Assembly: GCF_016908495.1 (NCBI RefSeq)
Contig: NZ_JAFBDZ010000001.1
Location: 868,001 to 932,000 of the forward strand
DNA: 64,000 nt
Direction: 5' to 3'
Source: Rossellomorea pakistanensis
GTDB taxonomy: Bacteria > Bacillota > Bacilli > Bacillales > Bacillaceae_B
Below the pieces are notes generated by a model. It was not told the DNA's origin and searched no databases. It saw nothing but the letters and a program-made list of their open reading frames with translations. The number at the start of each line of letters is the position of its first letter. Within the stretch, counting starts at the first letter, position 1. The translations under genes were made by a program, and so were the position numbers. Positions 9,144-17,682 of this stretch are shown here, in pieces.

Positions 9144-9829
9144 TAAATAAATTCCTTTTTAATTGTTTGATTTTTATAATGCTTTTCCGTTAGTCTATGA
9201 GCATGCTTCACTTTTCTTAATCCCAACCACCAGAGAAATAGCATAAATGGGACCATATAATAGATCCAGTTTTTCTCTGAAAGCAAAATATAATTGTATG
9301 TTCCATGTAGGAAAATCGGTGTTATTAACGACAGAGATAGCCAACGAAGATGATGATGATGCAATGAAAATTTTCCTTTACCCAAATAATAACCCATGAT
9401 CACTCCGAATAACGCATGACTTGAAACGGGTAATAATGCTCGAACGAAGGCAATTTCAACACCATTTCCAATGAGATATAGAATATTTTCAACTGTGGCA
9501 AATCCAAGAGAAACACTAGCTCCATATATAATACCATCATATGGTTCATTGAAATCAATATGTTGAAAGATAGCAAAATACAGAATAAACCATTTGAAGA
9601 ACTCTTCTAAAAGTCCCGAAGAAAAATAAGCATCCATCCAGCTGCTATTTGAAAGCCCTTCTGTCGATAGGACATATTGAATAAACATGATTGGAAATGT
9701 TAATAGTGCACCATATATAAACGTTTTAAATACTAATGCAACTGGTTCAGCATCATATTGGTCCCGTAAATAAAAATAGCTTAATAGCGCTAAACCAGGA
9801 GCTATTCCAGCTGATAAAATCACCAGCAT
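9143..9829 (-). CDS. prsW: Intramembrane glutamic protease PrsW
   Basis: Performs site-1 cleavage of an anti-sigma factor (RsiW in B. subtilis), releasing the ECF sigma factor SigW. It is a 228-residue protein with about seven membrane segments. The catalytic pair Glu75-Glu76 (LLEEFFKW) is at the same positions as in B. subtilis PrsW, and further conserved histidines occur in SSHALFGV and LHGTYNY. No rsiW-sigW pair is in the window, though another ECF system (sigX-rsiX) is. Confidence 0.95.
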   Translation of the reverse strand: MLVILSAGIAPGLALLSYFYLRDQYDAEPVALVFKTFIYGALLTFPIMFIQYVLSTEGLSNSSWMDAYFSSGLLEEFFKWFILYFAIFQHIDFNEPYDGIIYGASVSLGFATVENILYLIGNGVEIAFVRALLPVSSHALFGVIMGYYLGKGKFSLHHHHLRWLSLSLITPIFLHGTYNYILLSEKNWIYYMVPFMLFLWWLGLRKVKHAHRLTEKHYKNQTIKKEFI

Positions 9830-9930
9830 ATAAAATCCTCTTTTCTTTCTGTTTTCTTAATCGTATCATGTATATGAGATAATGGAAATATAAGTTTTCT
9901 TTATTGCATTAAATGAATGGGGGAATAAAC

Positions 9931-10905
9931 ATGAAGGCAAAAATTTTAATAATACATACTGGTGGAACGATTTCTATGACGGAAGATAAAGCCACCGGAT
10001 CTGTAAGTCCCGGACAATTAAATCCATTGTCAAAGGAAACAGCCGCTTTAAGTGATCTAGCTGATATATCTGTTCAAGAGGTATTTCATCTACCATCACC
10101 ACATATAACACCTAGTCATATGCTTCAATTAAAGAACACCATCGAAGAAGCTTATAATAAATCAGCATTTGATGGTGTAGTGATTACACATGGTACTGAC
10201 ACTTTAGAAGAAACAGCTTACTTTTTAGACTTAACGGTAACTTTACCAATATCCATCGTTGTCACGGGAGCCATGCGCTCAAGCAATGAAATTGGAGCAG
10301 ATGGACTCTATAATTTAATCTCGTCAGTGAGAGTAGCGAGCGATGAGGTTTCTAAAAACAAAGGAGTGCTCGTAGTACTAAATGATGAAATTCATTCAGC
10401 TAAAAATGTGACAAAAACCCATACCAGTAATGTCTCAACTTTTCAAAGTCCACAATATGGCCCAATCGGAATTGTGACAAAAAGAGGAATCTCCTTTCAT
10501 CATCACCCTATTAGCCAAGAAAATTATGCTGTAAAAGATTTAACAAAAAAGGTGACATTAATTAAAGCATATGCAGGAATGGATTCTGGATTACTTTTTG
10601 CGATTAAAAACCTTCAATATGATGGAATTGTAATCGAGGCACTCGGCCAAGGGAATCTCCCTCCCCAAGCAGTAGAAGGAATTGAAGCTTTAATAAGTGC
10701 AAATATACCCGTAGTACTTGTATCAAGATGCTTTAATGGAATAGCACAAGATGTATATGGATATAGTGGTGGAGGAAAACACTTAAAGGACATTGGCGTC
10801 ATTTTTTCAAATGGATTAAACGGACAAAAAGCAAGAATAAAATTGTTAGTTGCCTTATCAGAAACATGTGATATGAAAGAGCTGGCTGAAATTTTCAAGA
10901 ATTGA
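9931..10905 (+). CDS. ansA: L-asparaginase
   Basis: Hydrolyses asparagine to aspartate and ammonia. Both type I/II asparaginase signatures are present: HTGGTISM near the N-terminus with the nucleophilic threonine, and THGTDTLEET with the second Thr-Asp pair. There is no signal peptide, so it is cytosolic. The start MKAKILIIHTGG is favoured over an in-frame ATG six codons earlier because GGGGGA lies seven bases before it; length 324. It stands alone, without the ansR and ansB partners of the B. subtilis operon, and is convergent with ypdA. Confidence 0.93.
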   Translation: MKAKILIIHTGGTISMTEDKATGSVSPGQLNPLSKETAALSDLADISVQEVFHLPSPHITPSHMLQLKNTIEEAYNKSAFDGVVITHGTDTLEETAYFLDLTVTLPISIVVTGAMRSSNEIGADGLYNLISSVRVASDEVSKNKGVLVVLNDEIHSAKNVTKTHTSNVSTFQSPQYGPIGIVTKRGISFHHHPISQENYAVKDLTKKVTLIKAYAGMDSGLLFAIKNLQYDGIVIEALGQGNLPPQAVEGIEALISANIPVVLVSRCFNGIAQDVYGYSGGGKHLKDIGVIFSNGLNGQKARIKLLVALSETCDMKELAEIFKN

Positions 10906-11003
10906 TTGAGGGGTTTTTCCAATGGGAAATGAGTTTTTTTCATTTAATGACCTACTAGTTTCTTCTCGATATATTCACAGTATTTCTCAAGTATTTACCT
11001 AAT

Positions 11004-11039
11004 TGAAAAAGCTGAAGGATTCTACCCTTCAGCTTTTTC
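11004..11039. terminator. Two-way terminator between ansA and ypdA
   Basis: GAAAAAGCTGAAGG pairs with CCTTCAGCTTTTTC around an eight-base loop, giving a 14-pair stem with A-run and T-run on either side. It serves both converging genes and overlaps the ypdA stop. Confidence 0.92.
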
Positions 11040-11997
11040 TATTGATTATCGCTTTAGCAATTTTCCCGCCGTGAAATCTTCCGTTTTCAATAAAAATTTC
11101 ATTTGCATTATTTCCAGCTGCAATCACGCCGGCAATAAAAATCCCACTTACATTTGTTTCCATCGTATCTTCGTCAAATTGTGGTCTGCCTGTCTCACCA
11201 TCGATTTCGATACCCATTTTTTCAAGAAAATGGTGATCTGGATGGTAACCTGTCATGGCAAACACAAAATCATTTTTTATTTCTTTAGTTTCTCCATTAA
11301 CCTCATACGTTACAAGTTCTTTTGTAAATTCTTTTACAATTGCATTGAACTCCATTTGTATACTTCCGCTACGGACTAAAGCATCAAATTCTGGTAATAT
11401 CCATGGCTTTACACTTTTAGAGTACTCATTTTTTCTATAAAGAACCGTAACTCTTGCTCCTGCTTTATTTAATTCTATCGCAGCGTCTACTGAAGAATTT
11501 TTTCCACCAATGACTACGACATCAGTATCAAAGAAGGGATGTGCCTCTTTGAAATAGTGAAATACTTTATCTAGCTTCTCTCCAGGTATACCCATGTAAT
11601 TGGGGTTATCATAATAACCAGTGGCAATGATCGTATATTTAGCATTGTATTCCATTTTTGAAGTGACCACATGAAAGGATCCATTTTCACTTTTAGATAC
11701 TTTTAACACTTTTTCAAAGCGATTCATTCTTATATCTTTTAGCTTTGCTACCTCTCGATAATAGGTCAAAGCCTGATTTCGTTTCGGTTTATGTCCTTCA
11801 ATAATAAACGGAACATTTCCAATTGCTAATTTCTCACTTGAACTGAAAAACGTTTGGTGTGTGGGATAGTTGTAAATCGCATTCACAATATTCCCCTTTT
11901 CAATGATTAGCGGTTCTATCCCTATTTCTTTTAAAGCGATAGCAGCCGATAAACCACAAGGACCTCCGCCCACAATGATACATTGTTCCTTTCGCAT
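11029..11997 (-). CDS. ypdA: Bacillithiol disulfide reductase YpdA (Bdr)
   Basis: An NADPH-dependent flavoprotein that reduces oxidised bacillithiol disulfide, part of thiol redox homeostasis in Firmicutes lacking glutathione. Two Rossmann motifs are visible: GGGPCGLSAA at the N-terminus for FAD, and VVIGGKNSSVDAA in the middle for NADPH; GIFIAGVIAAG near the C-terminus is the usual second FAD contact. The longest frame opens at a GTG inside the GAGGAG ribosome binding site, so I start at the ATG three codons later (322 residues). Position next to gudB matches B. subtilis. Confidence 0.93.
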   Translation of the reverse strand: MRKEQCIIVGGGPCGLSAAIALKEIGIEPLIIEKGNIVNAIYNYPTHQTFFSSSEKLAIGNVPFIIEGHKPKRNQALTYYREVAKLKDIRMNRFEKVLKVSKSENGSFHVVTSKMEYNAKYTIIATGYYDNPNYMGIPGEKLDKVFHYFKEAHPFFDTDVVVIGGKNSSVDAAIELNKAGARVTVLYRKNEYSKSVKPWILPEFDALVRSGSIQMEFNAIVKEFTKELVTYEVNGETKEIKNDFVFAMTGYHPDHHFLEKMGIEIDGETGRPQFDEDTMETNVSGIFIAGVIAAGNNANEIFIENGRFHGGKIAKAIINRKS

Positions 11998-12035
11998 GTG
12001 TGTCACTCCTCTATATCAACCCATTAAATCTTTTA

Positions 12036-12182
12036 CTATTCTGTTTCGATTAACTTTGTTGAATCTACGTTAACTTTTGACTCCCATTTGTTTCTAAACT
12101 CAGTAAAAGGAGCTTGGCTCGATGATATTGATTCATATTCTTTTATAAGCACTTTAAAAAAATAAAATTCAAGAACATCCAT
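12036..12182 (-). CDS. Possible 48-residue protein between gudB and ypdA
   Basis: An ATG frame encodes MDVLEFYFFKVLIKEYESIS and then a polar tail ending KLIETE. It looks like a natural amphipathic sequence (aromatic-rich helix, then a Trp-containing charged segment), not random AT-rich translation. No ribosome binding site precedes the ATG, and the frame upstream stays open to a stop with no better start. It sits downstream of the gudB terminator and upstream of ypdA on the same strand. It could be a small gene or the 3' remnant of a longer one. Low confidence. Confidence 0.3.
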   Translation of the reverse strand: MDVLEFYFFKVLIKEYESISSSQAPFTEFRNKWESKVNVDSTKLIETE

Positions 12183-12223
12183 TATATTTATATGATTGAA
12201 AGATTTACTGTTTTTATCCTAAT

Positions 12224-12253
12224 AAAAAAACTCCCATCTATTAATGATAGGAG
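12224..12253 (-). terminator. Terminator of gudB
   Basis: On the minus strand TCTCCTATC pairs with GATGGGAG around a short loop and is followed by seven T residues. It lies about 60 bases after the gudB stop. Confidence 0.85.
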
Positions 12254-12311
12254 ATTTCTTATTTGCATGCAAAAAATTTGTATTAAAATTTAGCACTTTA
12301 TACAAAGGGTA

Positions 12312-13589
12312 TTAAATCCAGCCTCTGAAGCGACATGCTTCAGCCATCTTTCTTACCCCAACCATATAAGCTGCTAACCTCATATCTACTCGTCTTGATT
12401 GAGCCGTTGTATAGATATTTTCAAAAGAGTTCACTAGGATTTTCTCTAATTTTTCTTCCACTTCTTCTTCTGACCAATAATAACCTTGGTTATTTTGTAC
12501 CCACTCGAAATAGGATACAGTCACACCACCAGAAGAGGCAAGAACATCTGGAACTAATAAGATATCTCTTTCAGTTAATATTTTTGTTGCTTCAAGAGTA
12601 GTCGGACCATTTGCCGCTTCCACTACAATACTCGCGCGAATATTATGTGCATTTTCTTCAGTAATTTGATTTTCAATCGCTGCAGGCACTAATATATCAC
12701 AATCAAGCTCTAATAATTCTTTATTTGAAATTGTATTTTTAAATAATTTCGTCACGGTTCCAAAGCTGTCACGACGATCCAATAAATAATCAATATCTAA
12801 TCCAGCAGGATCATGTAATCCACCATATGCATCTGAAATACCAATCACTTTTGCACCGGCATCGTGCATAAATTTAGCTAAAAAGCTCCCTGCATTCCCA
12901 AACCCTTGAACGACGACACGTGCTCCTTCAATGTTGATTCCTTTTTTCTTTGCTGCTTCTCTAATACAAATGGTTACCCCTTTTGCCGTAGCGGTTTCTC
13001 TTCCATGAGACCCCCCTAAAACAATAGGTTTTCCAGTAATAAATCCAGGTGAATTAAACTCATCAATACGACTATATTCATCCATCATCCAAGCCATGAT
13101 TTGAGAATTAGTGAATACATCTGGTGCTGGAATATCCTTGGTAGGACCAACGATTTGACTAATCGCACGTACATAACCCCGACTTAATCGTTCAAGTTCT
13201 CTAAAGGACATATCTCTAGGGTCACATATTATACCGCCTTTTCCTCCACCATAAGGTAAATCAACAATTCCACATTTTAAACTCATCCAAATTGAAAGGG
13301 CTTTCACTTCTTTTTCTGTAACATTTGGATGGAAGCGAATTCCTCCCTTAGTTGGACCTACTGCATCATTATGTTGGGCTCGGTAGCCAGTGAAGACTTT
13401 AACTGTTCCATCATCCATACGAACTGGTATTTTTACTGTTAGTAATCTAACAGGTTCTTTTAATAACTCGAATACTTCATCGGGATATCCTAGTTTTTCA
13501 AGTGCATGATGTATAACGGTTTGTGTGGATTGCAAAACATCATGTTTATCTTCATTTGTTGTACTAACTGTACCTTTCTCGGCTACCAT
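12312..13589 (-). CDS. gudB: NAD-specific glutamate dehydrogenase GudB
   Basis: Deaminates glutamate to 2-oxoglutarate. Motifs: the catalytic lysine in DLPYGGGKGGI, APDVFTNSQIM, the GFGNAGSFLA dinucleotide fold and SGGVTVSYFEW. The frame runs 46 codons upstream of the likely start. GGGAGG lies nine bases before the ATG of MVAEKGTVSTTNED, giving 425 residues, the family size. The laboratory strain B. subtilis 168 carries an inactivating duplication of Val-Lys-Ala in the EKEVKALSIW segment; here the triplet occurs once, so the enzyme should be active. Terminators lie before and after, so it is a single-gene transcript. Confidence 0.95.
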   Translation of the reverse strand: MVAEKGTVSTTNEDKHDVLQSTQTVIHHALEKLGYPDEVFELLKEPVRLLTVKIPVRMDDGTVKVFTGYRAQHNDAVGPTKGGIRFHPNVTEKEVKALSIWMSLKCGIVDLPYGGGKGGIICDPRDMSFRELERLSRGYVRAISQIVGPTKDIPAPDVFTNSQIMAWMMDEYSRIDEFNSPGFITGKPIVLGGSHGRETATAKGVTICIREAAKKKGINIEGARVVVQGFGNAGSFLAKFMHDAGAKVIGISDAYGGLHDPAGLDIDYLLDRRDSFGTVTKLFKNTISNKELLELDCDILVPAAIENQITEENAHNIRASIVVEAANGPTTLEATKILTERDILLVPDVLASSGGVTVSYFEWVQNNQGYYWSEEEVEEKLEKILVNSFENIYTTAQSRRVDMRLAAYMVGVRKMAEACRFRGWI

Positions 13590-13770
13590 TTTAAGTAAAC
13601 CTCCCAGTATTTTTGCTAATGGACGGAAAGTTTGTCCGCCTTTCAGACATAGTATACACCTTTGGAACATGCTTGCAAAGATTAAAATATAAAATAATTC
13701 AGCTGTTATTGAAAACGTTACCATCAACGTATTTGCGCTCTTTCACTGATAGTAAATTCTGAAAAAACCA

Positions 13771-13813
13771 AAAAAAAATGAGAATGACCAAGTAATCAGT
13801 CAGACCCTCATTT
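13771..13813 (-). terminator. Terminator of mecB
   Basis: On the minus strand AAATGAG pairs with CTCATTT, with further pairing inside (GGTC with GACC-like bases), followed by a run of about nine T residues. It separates mecB from gudB. Confidence 0.75.
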
Positions 13814-13847
13814 GTATAATTCTTTTGAGTGAAACACTTAGTATTTT

Positions 13848-14426
13848 TTATTCGATTGAGAAAAACGAAGTGATTTTTTTTAGGGCATAATTCTTAAGAA
13901 TGACCTTACCATATTCCTCCAAAACATACACGGTTTCACAAGAGATGCGACCGTATTCACATCCAAGAGCTCCTACAACTGGATGGAGCTTAGAGTCCCA
14001 ATTATGGAATATTAAGTAATAGTGTCCTTCTTTATAATAAAGAGACGTTACCCCTTGGTCTTCTATGTGTTTCATACGATGAGAAAGAGAGATAACATCT
14101 TCTATCGAATCAAATTCAAATATATACTGATGAATCGGTGTTTTCTTTTCAATTACTGTTACATAATCATCTTCATAAAGATCCTCTATATCCAATGTAA
14201 CGATTAATGTCATCTCATTCGAATTTAACGAGTGAATTTCCACCGTTACAGCCGATGTCGAATCCAATCCATATAGGTCTTGAATCTCATCAAGCATTTC
14301 TTCGAATAAATCATGCCAAATGAGTGATTCTCTCCATTGATCATTATCTAATAAACCTTTATCCTCAAGCTCATCTATCGTAATAGAAAACTTTACTTTA
14401 TTCGCAGAAAGTCGCTCAACCTTCAT
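13848..14426 (-). CDS. mecB: Adaptor protein MecB (YpbH), paralogue of MecA
   Basis: An adaptor that delivers substrates to the ClpC-ClpP protease. The 192 residues have the MecA layout: an N-terminal substrate-binding domain (MKVERLSANKVKFSITIDEL), an acidic linker (about 85-100, DIEDLYEDD), and a C-terminal ClpC-binding domain. Position between gudB and ypbG matches ypbH of B. subtilis, separating it from mecA, which lies elsewhere. Single-gene unit with its own terminator. Confidence 0.92.
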   Translation of the reverse strand: MKVERLSANKVKFSITIDELEDKGLLDNDQWRESLIWHDLFEEMLDEIQDLYGLDSTSAVTVEIHSLNSNEMTLIVTLDIEDLYEDDYVTVIEKKTPIHQYIFEFDSIEDVISLSHRMKHIEDQGVTSLYYKEGHYYLIFHNWDSKLHPVVGALGCEYGRISCETVYVLEEYGKVILKNYALKKITSFFSIE

Positions 14427-14545
14427 GAACTAAGCCCCCTCGAGTATGACTAGTTATGATCATACTATGTGAGAGGATTATGTTGGTTCATCTTTCCGGC
14501 TCAAAGATTATTCTAATTTCCTTGAACCATGGATCCCCATTTCTA

Positions 14546-15301
14546 TTACTTTCTTGTTAAGGTTAATAAATGCGTTTCTGCCCTTGCACCTAACCTAAGT
14601 GGTAATGCTGTTGTACCATATCCATTACTTACAACTAACGTAGTGTAGGGAAATTCTTCAATGCCACCTTTTTTATATAAGCCCCACCCAAGAATTCTAA
14701 TTTGCCCTCCATGAGTATGGCCACTTAAGACTAATGGGACATTATGAGTGTTATTCATTTGTTGGACAATACTAGGGTTGTGGCTTAAGAGGATAGTGAA
14801 TTGGTCTTCTGCTTCACTCGATAATGCATCTTCTAATGAGTCTCTTTCTAAACTTACATCATCGATTCCTGCCAATGTAATTCCTTTTGTAAGCTTGACT
14901 GAATCATTCTCCAGTATCCTCACATCATATTTTTCTAGTAACGTTACAAACTTTTGATGATCTACTTCATGATCATTATTACCCCATACAAAATAGATTG
15001 GAGCAATTCTTATTAACTTCTGAATATTTTTTTCTACTCTTTCGAAAGGAACTCCCTTTTCCGTCAGATCCCCGCCAATAATGACCAGGTCGACTCTATT
15101 TATTACTTTATTAACAATTTCAGTTGAGACCTTCCGTCTATGGATATCTGTTATAAAAAAGATTTTTAATTGGGTAACTTCTTTTGGAAAATCATTAAAT
15201 TTTATCGTTTTCTCACTTAACACATTTTGAAATGCTTGACTCAACATGTATAAAAAGAGTAGAACACAAAATATACCGAATGAAACGAATAATCCAGTCA
15301 T
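14546..15301 (-). CDS. ypbG: Membrane-anchored metallophosphoesterase YpbG
   Basis: A calcineurin-like phosphoesterase of 251 residues with an N-terminal membrane segment (residues 4-22) that probably holds the catalytic domain at the membrane. All metal-binding motifs are present: DIHRR (DXH), GGDLTEKG (GDXX), GNNDHE (GNHD type), LSHNP and SGHTHGGQ (GHXH). The natural substrate is unknown. The ATG overlaps the stop of the upstream membrane protein gene by four bases, so it is the last gene of a CBS-membrane protein-phosphoesterase operon. Confidence 0.88.
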   Translation of the reverse strand: MTGLFVSFGIFCVLLFLYMLSQAFQNVLSEKTIKFNDFPKEVTQLKIFFITDIHRRKVSTEIVNKVINRVDLVIIGGDLTEKGVPFERVEKNIQKLIRIAPIYFVWGNNDHEVDHQKFVTLLEKYDVRILENDSVKLTKGITLAGIDDVSLERDSLEDALSSEAEDQFTILLSHNPSIVQQMNNTHNVPLVLSGHTHGGQIRILGWGLYKKGGIEEFPYTTLVVSNGYGTTALPLRLGARAETHLLTLTRK

Positions 15302-15693
15302 GTTGCCCTCCTCTTTCGCGTCCTAAAATCTCCTGAAATCATACCATAAATAATTCCAAGTCCGAAATAGATAATCGTTTTCCAAAATCCAAATAAACTG
15401 AGAATATAGAAGCTTAAAATATGTAATGGAACAATAATGAATTCGATATTTATTTTCCTTCTAAAAATTTTTAACACCAATAAAATACTTTTCTGAGTCA
15501 AACTTGCATTTAGCAAAAGTCCGCTAATAAATGCAATAGATGCAGCAAAAAATTGAAATGGTTCGATCACTAATTGGGCAATCATGTCAGATGGATTTGT
15601 TAACACACTTGGGGTCCATGCGATAAATAAATATCCTGCAAGAAACATCATCGTGACTTTCATTAGATCCTTAATCAAAAAAATCCCTCCCAT
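15298..15693 (-). CDS. Uncharacterised four-helix membrane protein
   Basis: A 131-residue integral membrane protein with hydrophobic segments at about 12-30, 42-60, 82-100 and 103-120, and basic residues at the C-terminus (RTRKRRAT). I do not recognise the family. The ribosome binding site GGGAGGG lies before the ATG. It is placed 37 bases after the CBS-domain gene and overlaps ypbG by four bases. Translation coupling suggests it partners the anchored phosphoesterase, but this is inference. Confidence 0.7.
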   Translation of the reverse strand: MGGIFLIKDLMKVTMMFLAGYLFIAWTPSVLTNPSDMIAQLVIEPFQFFAASIAFISGLLLNASLTQKSILLVLKIFRRKINIEFIIVPLHILSFYILSLFGFWKTIIYFGLGIIYGMISGDFRTRKRRAT

Positions 15694-15730
15694 AAATTTT
15701 ATGAGAAGGATTCGAATTCATACTGAACTT

Positions 15731-16372
15731 TTAATCTTCTTGAATATGGAGAACTCTGAAACCTGATTTTTCTAGTTTTTTAATAAATTTATCTATATTG
15801 TCTTTTTTCTCTATTTTCATCACTATTCTACGAAGAAGCTTATCTGATTCATCGAATGTAACAAGAGAAATCACCGATTCGTGATATTGTTGAATAATAT
15901 CTCCCAAACGAGCAATACGTCCTTCTGTCTCTACAGAAGTAAACGATATCCGAACACCTTCCTGATTCATTCCAAAAGCACTTTGAAATTGTGCAACAAT
16001 ATCGTACCTAGTGACGATACCCATAAAAAGATTATCTTCATTAACGACTGAAAGAATAGGAAAGTCTTTTAATTCTAATAATGTTTTCTCAAAAATCTCA
16101 TCGCCAACTAAGAGCTTTTCATTATATAGAGCAATATCCTCAACCTTTGTTTCCTTCACAAATGAATCTTTGTCCAGATTAGAGTGAAAATATTTTTTAT
16201 AAATATGATGTCTCGTAACGACCCCTAAGTATTTGTCATCGGATAATACAGGGACACCATCGATACTATGTTCTTCTAGAACTTTCAACGCTTTCTCCAC
16301 ACTATCGCCTTCTTGCACAACAAAGCATTTATGCTTAGGAATCATTGCACTTTTAACGAACATCTTCATCAC
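15731..16372 (-). CDS. CBS-domain protein
   Basis: A 213-residue soluble protein with two CBS motifs at about 8-65 (VKSAMIPKH, DGVPVLSDD, LGVVTR) and 75-135 (DFPILSVV, FMGIVTRYD), followed by a C-terminal alpha/beta region with GLU-type residues like ACT or BON domains. Paired CBS motifs usually bind adenine nucleotides and sense energy or second messengers. It leads a three-gene operon with the membrane protein and ypbG. It may regulate one of them, but no direct evidence is visible. Confidence 0.8.
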   Translation of the reverse strand: MMKMFVKSAMIPKHKCFVVQEGDSVEKALKVLEEHSIDGVPVLSDDKYLGVVTRHHIYKKYFHSNLDKDSFVKETKVEDIALYNEKLLVGDEIFEKTLLELKDFPILSVVNEDNLFMGIVTRYDIVAQFQSAFGMNQEGVRISFTSVETEGRIARLGDIIQQYHESVISLVTFDESDKLLRRIVMKIEKKDNIDKFIKKLEKSGFRVLHIQED

Positions 16373-16455
16373 CTCGCTGAATTTTTAAAATTATCATTAT
16401 ATTTAAATATTTCAATAAAAAATCATTAAATCCTCTTTTTAATAGCCTATTATGT

Positions 16456-16484
16456 GAATTATATTACATCATGGCCCATATGAT
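16456..16484 (+). promoter_or_regulatory. Candidate sigma-E promoter of cotJABC
   Basis: A GAATTAT box, 14 bases of spacer and CATATGAT resemble the sigma-E pattern, with good spacing to the cotJA start 33 bases downstream. cotJ is a mother-cell operon in B. subtilis. The -10 match is good and the -35 is moderate. Confidence 0.5.
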
Positions 16485-16516
16485 TAGTAAGAATACATCT
16501 TTTAGGAGGGTACTGA

Positions 16517-16747
16517 ATGAGTAGCCATTACAAAAGCTATCAACCCTACGTCAGTCCTTTTGATCCATGTAAACCAATTAGAGTTAAAACATACTCTACT
16601 CCGCCAAACTTATATTTAGGATTTCAGCCACCTGGACTTCCACAATTTAGTCCAAAAGAGGCTTTGAGAGCAGGGACACTTTGGAAGGTGTTCTATGACC
16701 CTTACTACAGCCCTTATGAATCAAATAAGGGAGGAGATGACGAATGA
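16517..16747 (+). CDS. cotJA: Spore coat protein CotJA
   Basis: A 76-residue proline- and tyrosine-rich coat protein (for example YVSPFDPCKPIRVKTYSTPP and the repeated Tyr-Pro-Tyr near the C-terminus). AGGAGGG lies eight bases before the ATG. First gene of the cotJA-cotJB-cotJC operon, whose products interact and enter the inner spore coat. The stop overlaps the cotJB start by four bases. Confidence 0.93.
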   Translation: MSSHYKSYQPYVSPFDPCKPIRVKTYSTPPNLYLGFQPPGLPQFSPKEALRAGTLWKVFYDPYYSPYESNKGGDDE

Positions 16748-17004
16748 CCCAAATGCCAAAGGAGTACTATGAACTTCTTGAAGAACTTCAAGTAGTTGAT
16801 TTTGTTATTTGTGATTTAACTCTTTATTTGGATACCCATCCAGATGATTATGAGGCCATTGAACAATATAACCAATTTGTTAAAAAGAGGAAGTCTGTAA
16901 AAAAACAGTTTGAAAAGCAGTTTGGTCCACTAACACATTTCGGTTATAGTTACTCAAATTATCCGTGGGATTGGAAAGATGCACCATGGCCGTGGCAAGT
17001 TTAG
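16744..17004 (+). CDS. cotJB: Spore coat protein CotJB
   Basis: An 86-residue protein with an N-terminal helical part (YYELLEELQVVDFVICDL) and an aromatic tail rich in Tyr and Trp-Pro (NYPWDWKDAPWPWQV), as in CotJB of other bacilli. The ATG overlaps the cotJA stop (ATGA), and GGGAGGAG is upstream. It is thought to be required for assembly of CotJC in the coat. Middle gene of the operon. Confidence 0.93.
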   Translation: MTQMPKEYYELLEELQVVDFVICDLTLYLDTHPDDYEAIEQYNQFVKKRKSVKKQFEKQFGPLTHFGYSYSNYPWDWKDAPWPWQV

Positions 17005-17025
17005 CAAAGAAGGAGGTCATATTAC

Positions 17026-17595
17026 ATGTGGGTATATGAAAAAAAGCTTCAATATCCAGTAAGAGTAAGCACGTGTAATCCAACATTAGCAAAGTTTTTG
17101 ATTGAGCAGTATGGGGGTGCTGATGGCGAATTAGCAGCAGCTCTCCGATATTTAAATCAAAGATATACGATTCCAGATAAGGTGATCGGTTTATTGACAG
17201 ATATAGGAACGGAAGAATTTGCTCATTTAGAGATGATTGCGACGATGATTTACAAGCTTACAAAAGACGCCACCCCTGAGGAAATGAAAGCGGCTGGTCT
17301 CGGCGCTCATTATGCAAACCACGATAATGCCTTGTATTATGAAAACGCGGCAGGTTCCCCTTGGACCGCAACCTATATTCAGGCAAAAGGAGATCCCATA
17401 GCTGACTTATATGAGGACATAGCAGCAGAAGAAAAAGCAAGAGCAACGTATCAATGGATTATCAATATGAGTGATGATCCAGACTTAAATGATGGCCTTC
17501 GATATTTACGTGAAAGGGAAATCATTCATTCACAACGTTTTCGAGAAGCTGTAGAGATATTAAAAGAGGAAAGAGATAAGCAAAAAATCTTTTAG
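17026..17595 (+). CDS. cotJC: Spore coat protein CotJC, manganese catalase family
   Basis: A 189-residue diiron/dimanganese carboxylate protein. The metal-binding helices are visible: GELAAALRYLNQ (Glu36 region), DIGTEEFAHLEMIATMI (EExxH), DLYEDIAAEEKARATYQ (ExxE) and EREIIHSQRF (ExxxH). This matches non-heme manganese catalases. It probably removes peroxide at the coat. GAAGGAGG lies before the ATG, and a terminator follows the stop by 45 bases. Confidence 0.94.
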   Translation: MWVYEKKLQYPVRVSTCNPTLAKFLIEQYGGADGELAAALRYLNQRYTIPDKVIGLLTDIGTEEFAHLEMIATMIYKLTKDATPEEMKAAGLGAHYANHDNALYYENAAGSPWTATYIQAKGDPIADLYEDIAAEEKARATYQWIINMSDDPDLNDGLRYLREREIIHSQRFREAVEILKEERDKQKIF

Positions 17596-17639
17596 TAAGC
17601 AGGGTCGTCTTTCAAATTACTTTTTATAAACGTCAAAAT

Positions 17640-17682
17640 AAGGGGATCGGATGATTGATGATTTTTCATCCCCCTTTTTTTT
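17640..17682. terminator. Terminator between cotJC and ypbF
   Basis: GGGGAT pairs with ATCCCC, with an inner GGATGA-TCATCC alternative, followed by eight T residues on the plus strand. It ends at the converging ypbF stop. Confidence 0.75.

Noticed and set aside
10614-10943. Minus-strand frame of 109 codons
   Set aside because: Antisense to the conserved C-terminal half of ansA; no ribosome binding site.
13590-13727. 46-codon N-terminal extension of gudB
   Set aside because: GGGAGG with good spacing supports the internal ATG, and the extension is not part of the family.
14483-14528. Nested hairpin upstream of mecB and downstream of nothing obvious on the plus strand (GGTTCA with TGAACC, inner ATCTTT-AAAGAT)
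   Set aside because: It lies after ypbG on the minus strand and could be its terminator, but it lacks a T-run, so it was not called.
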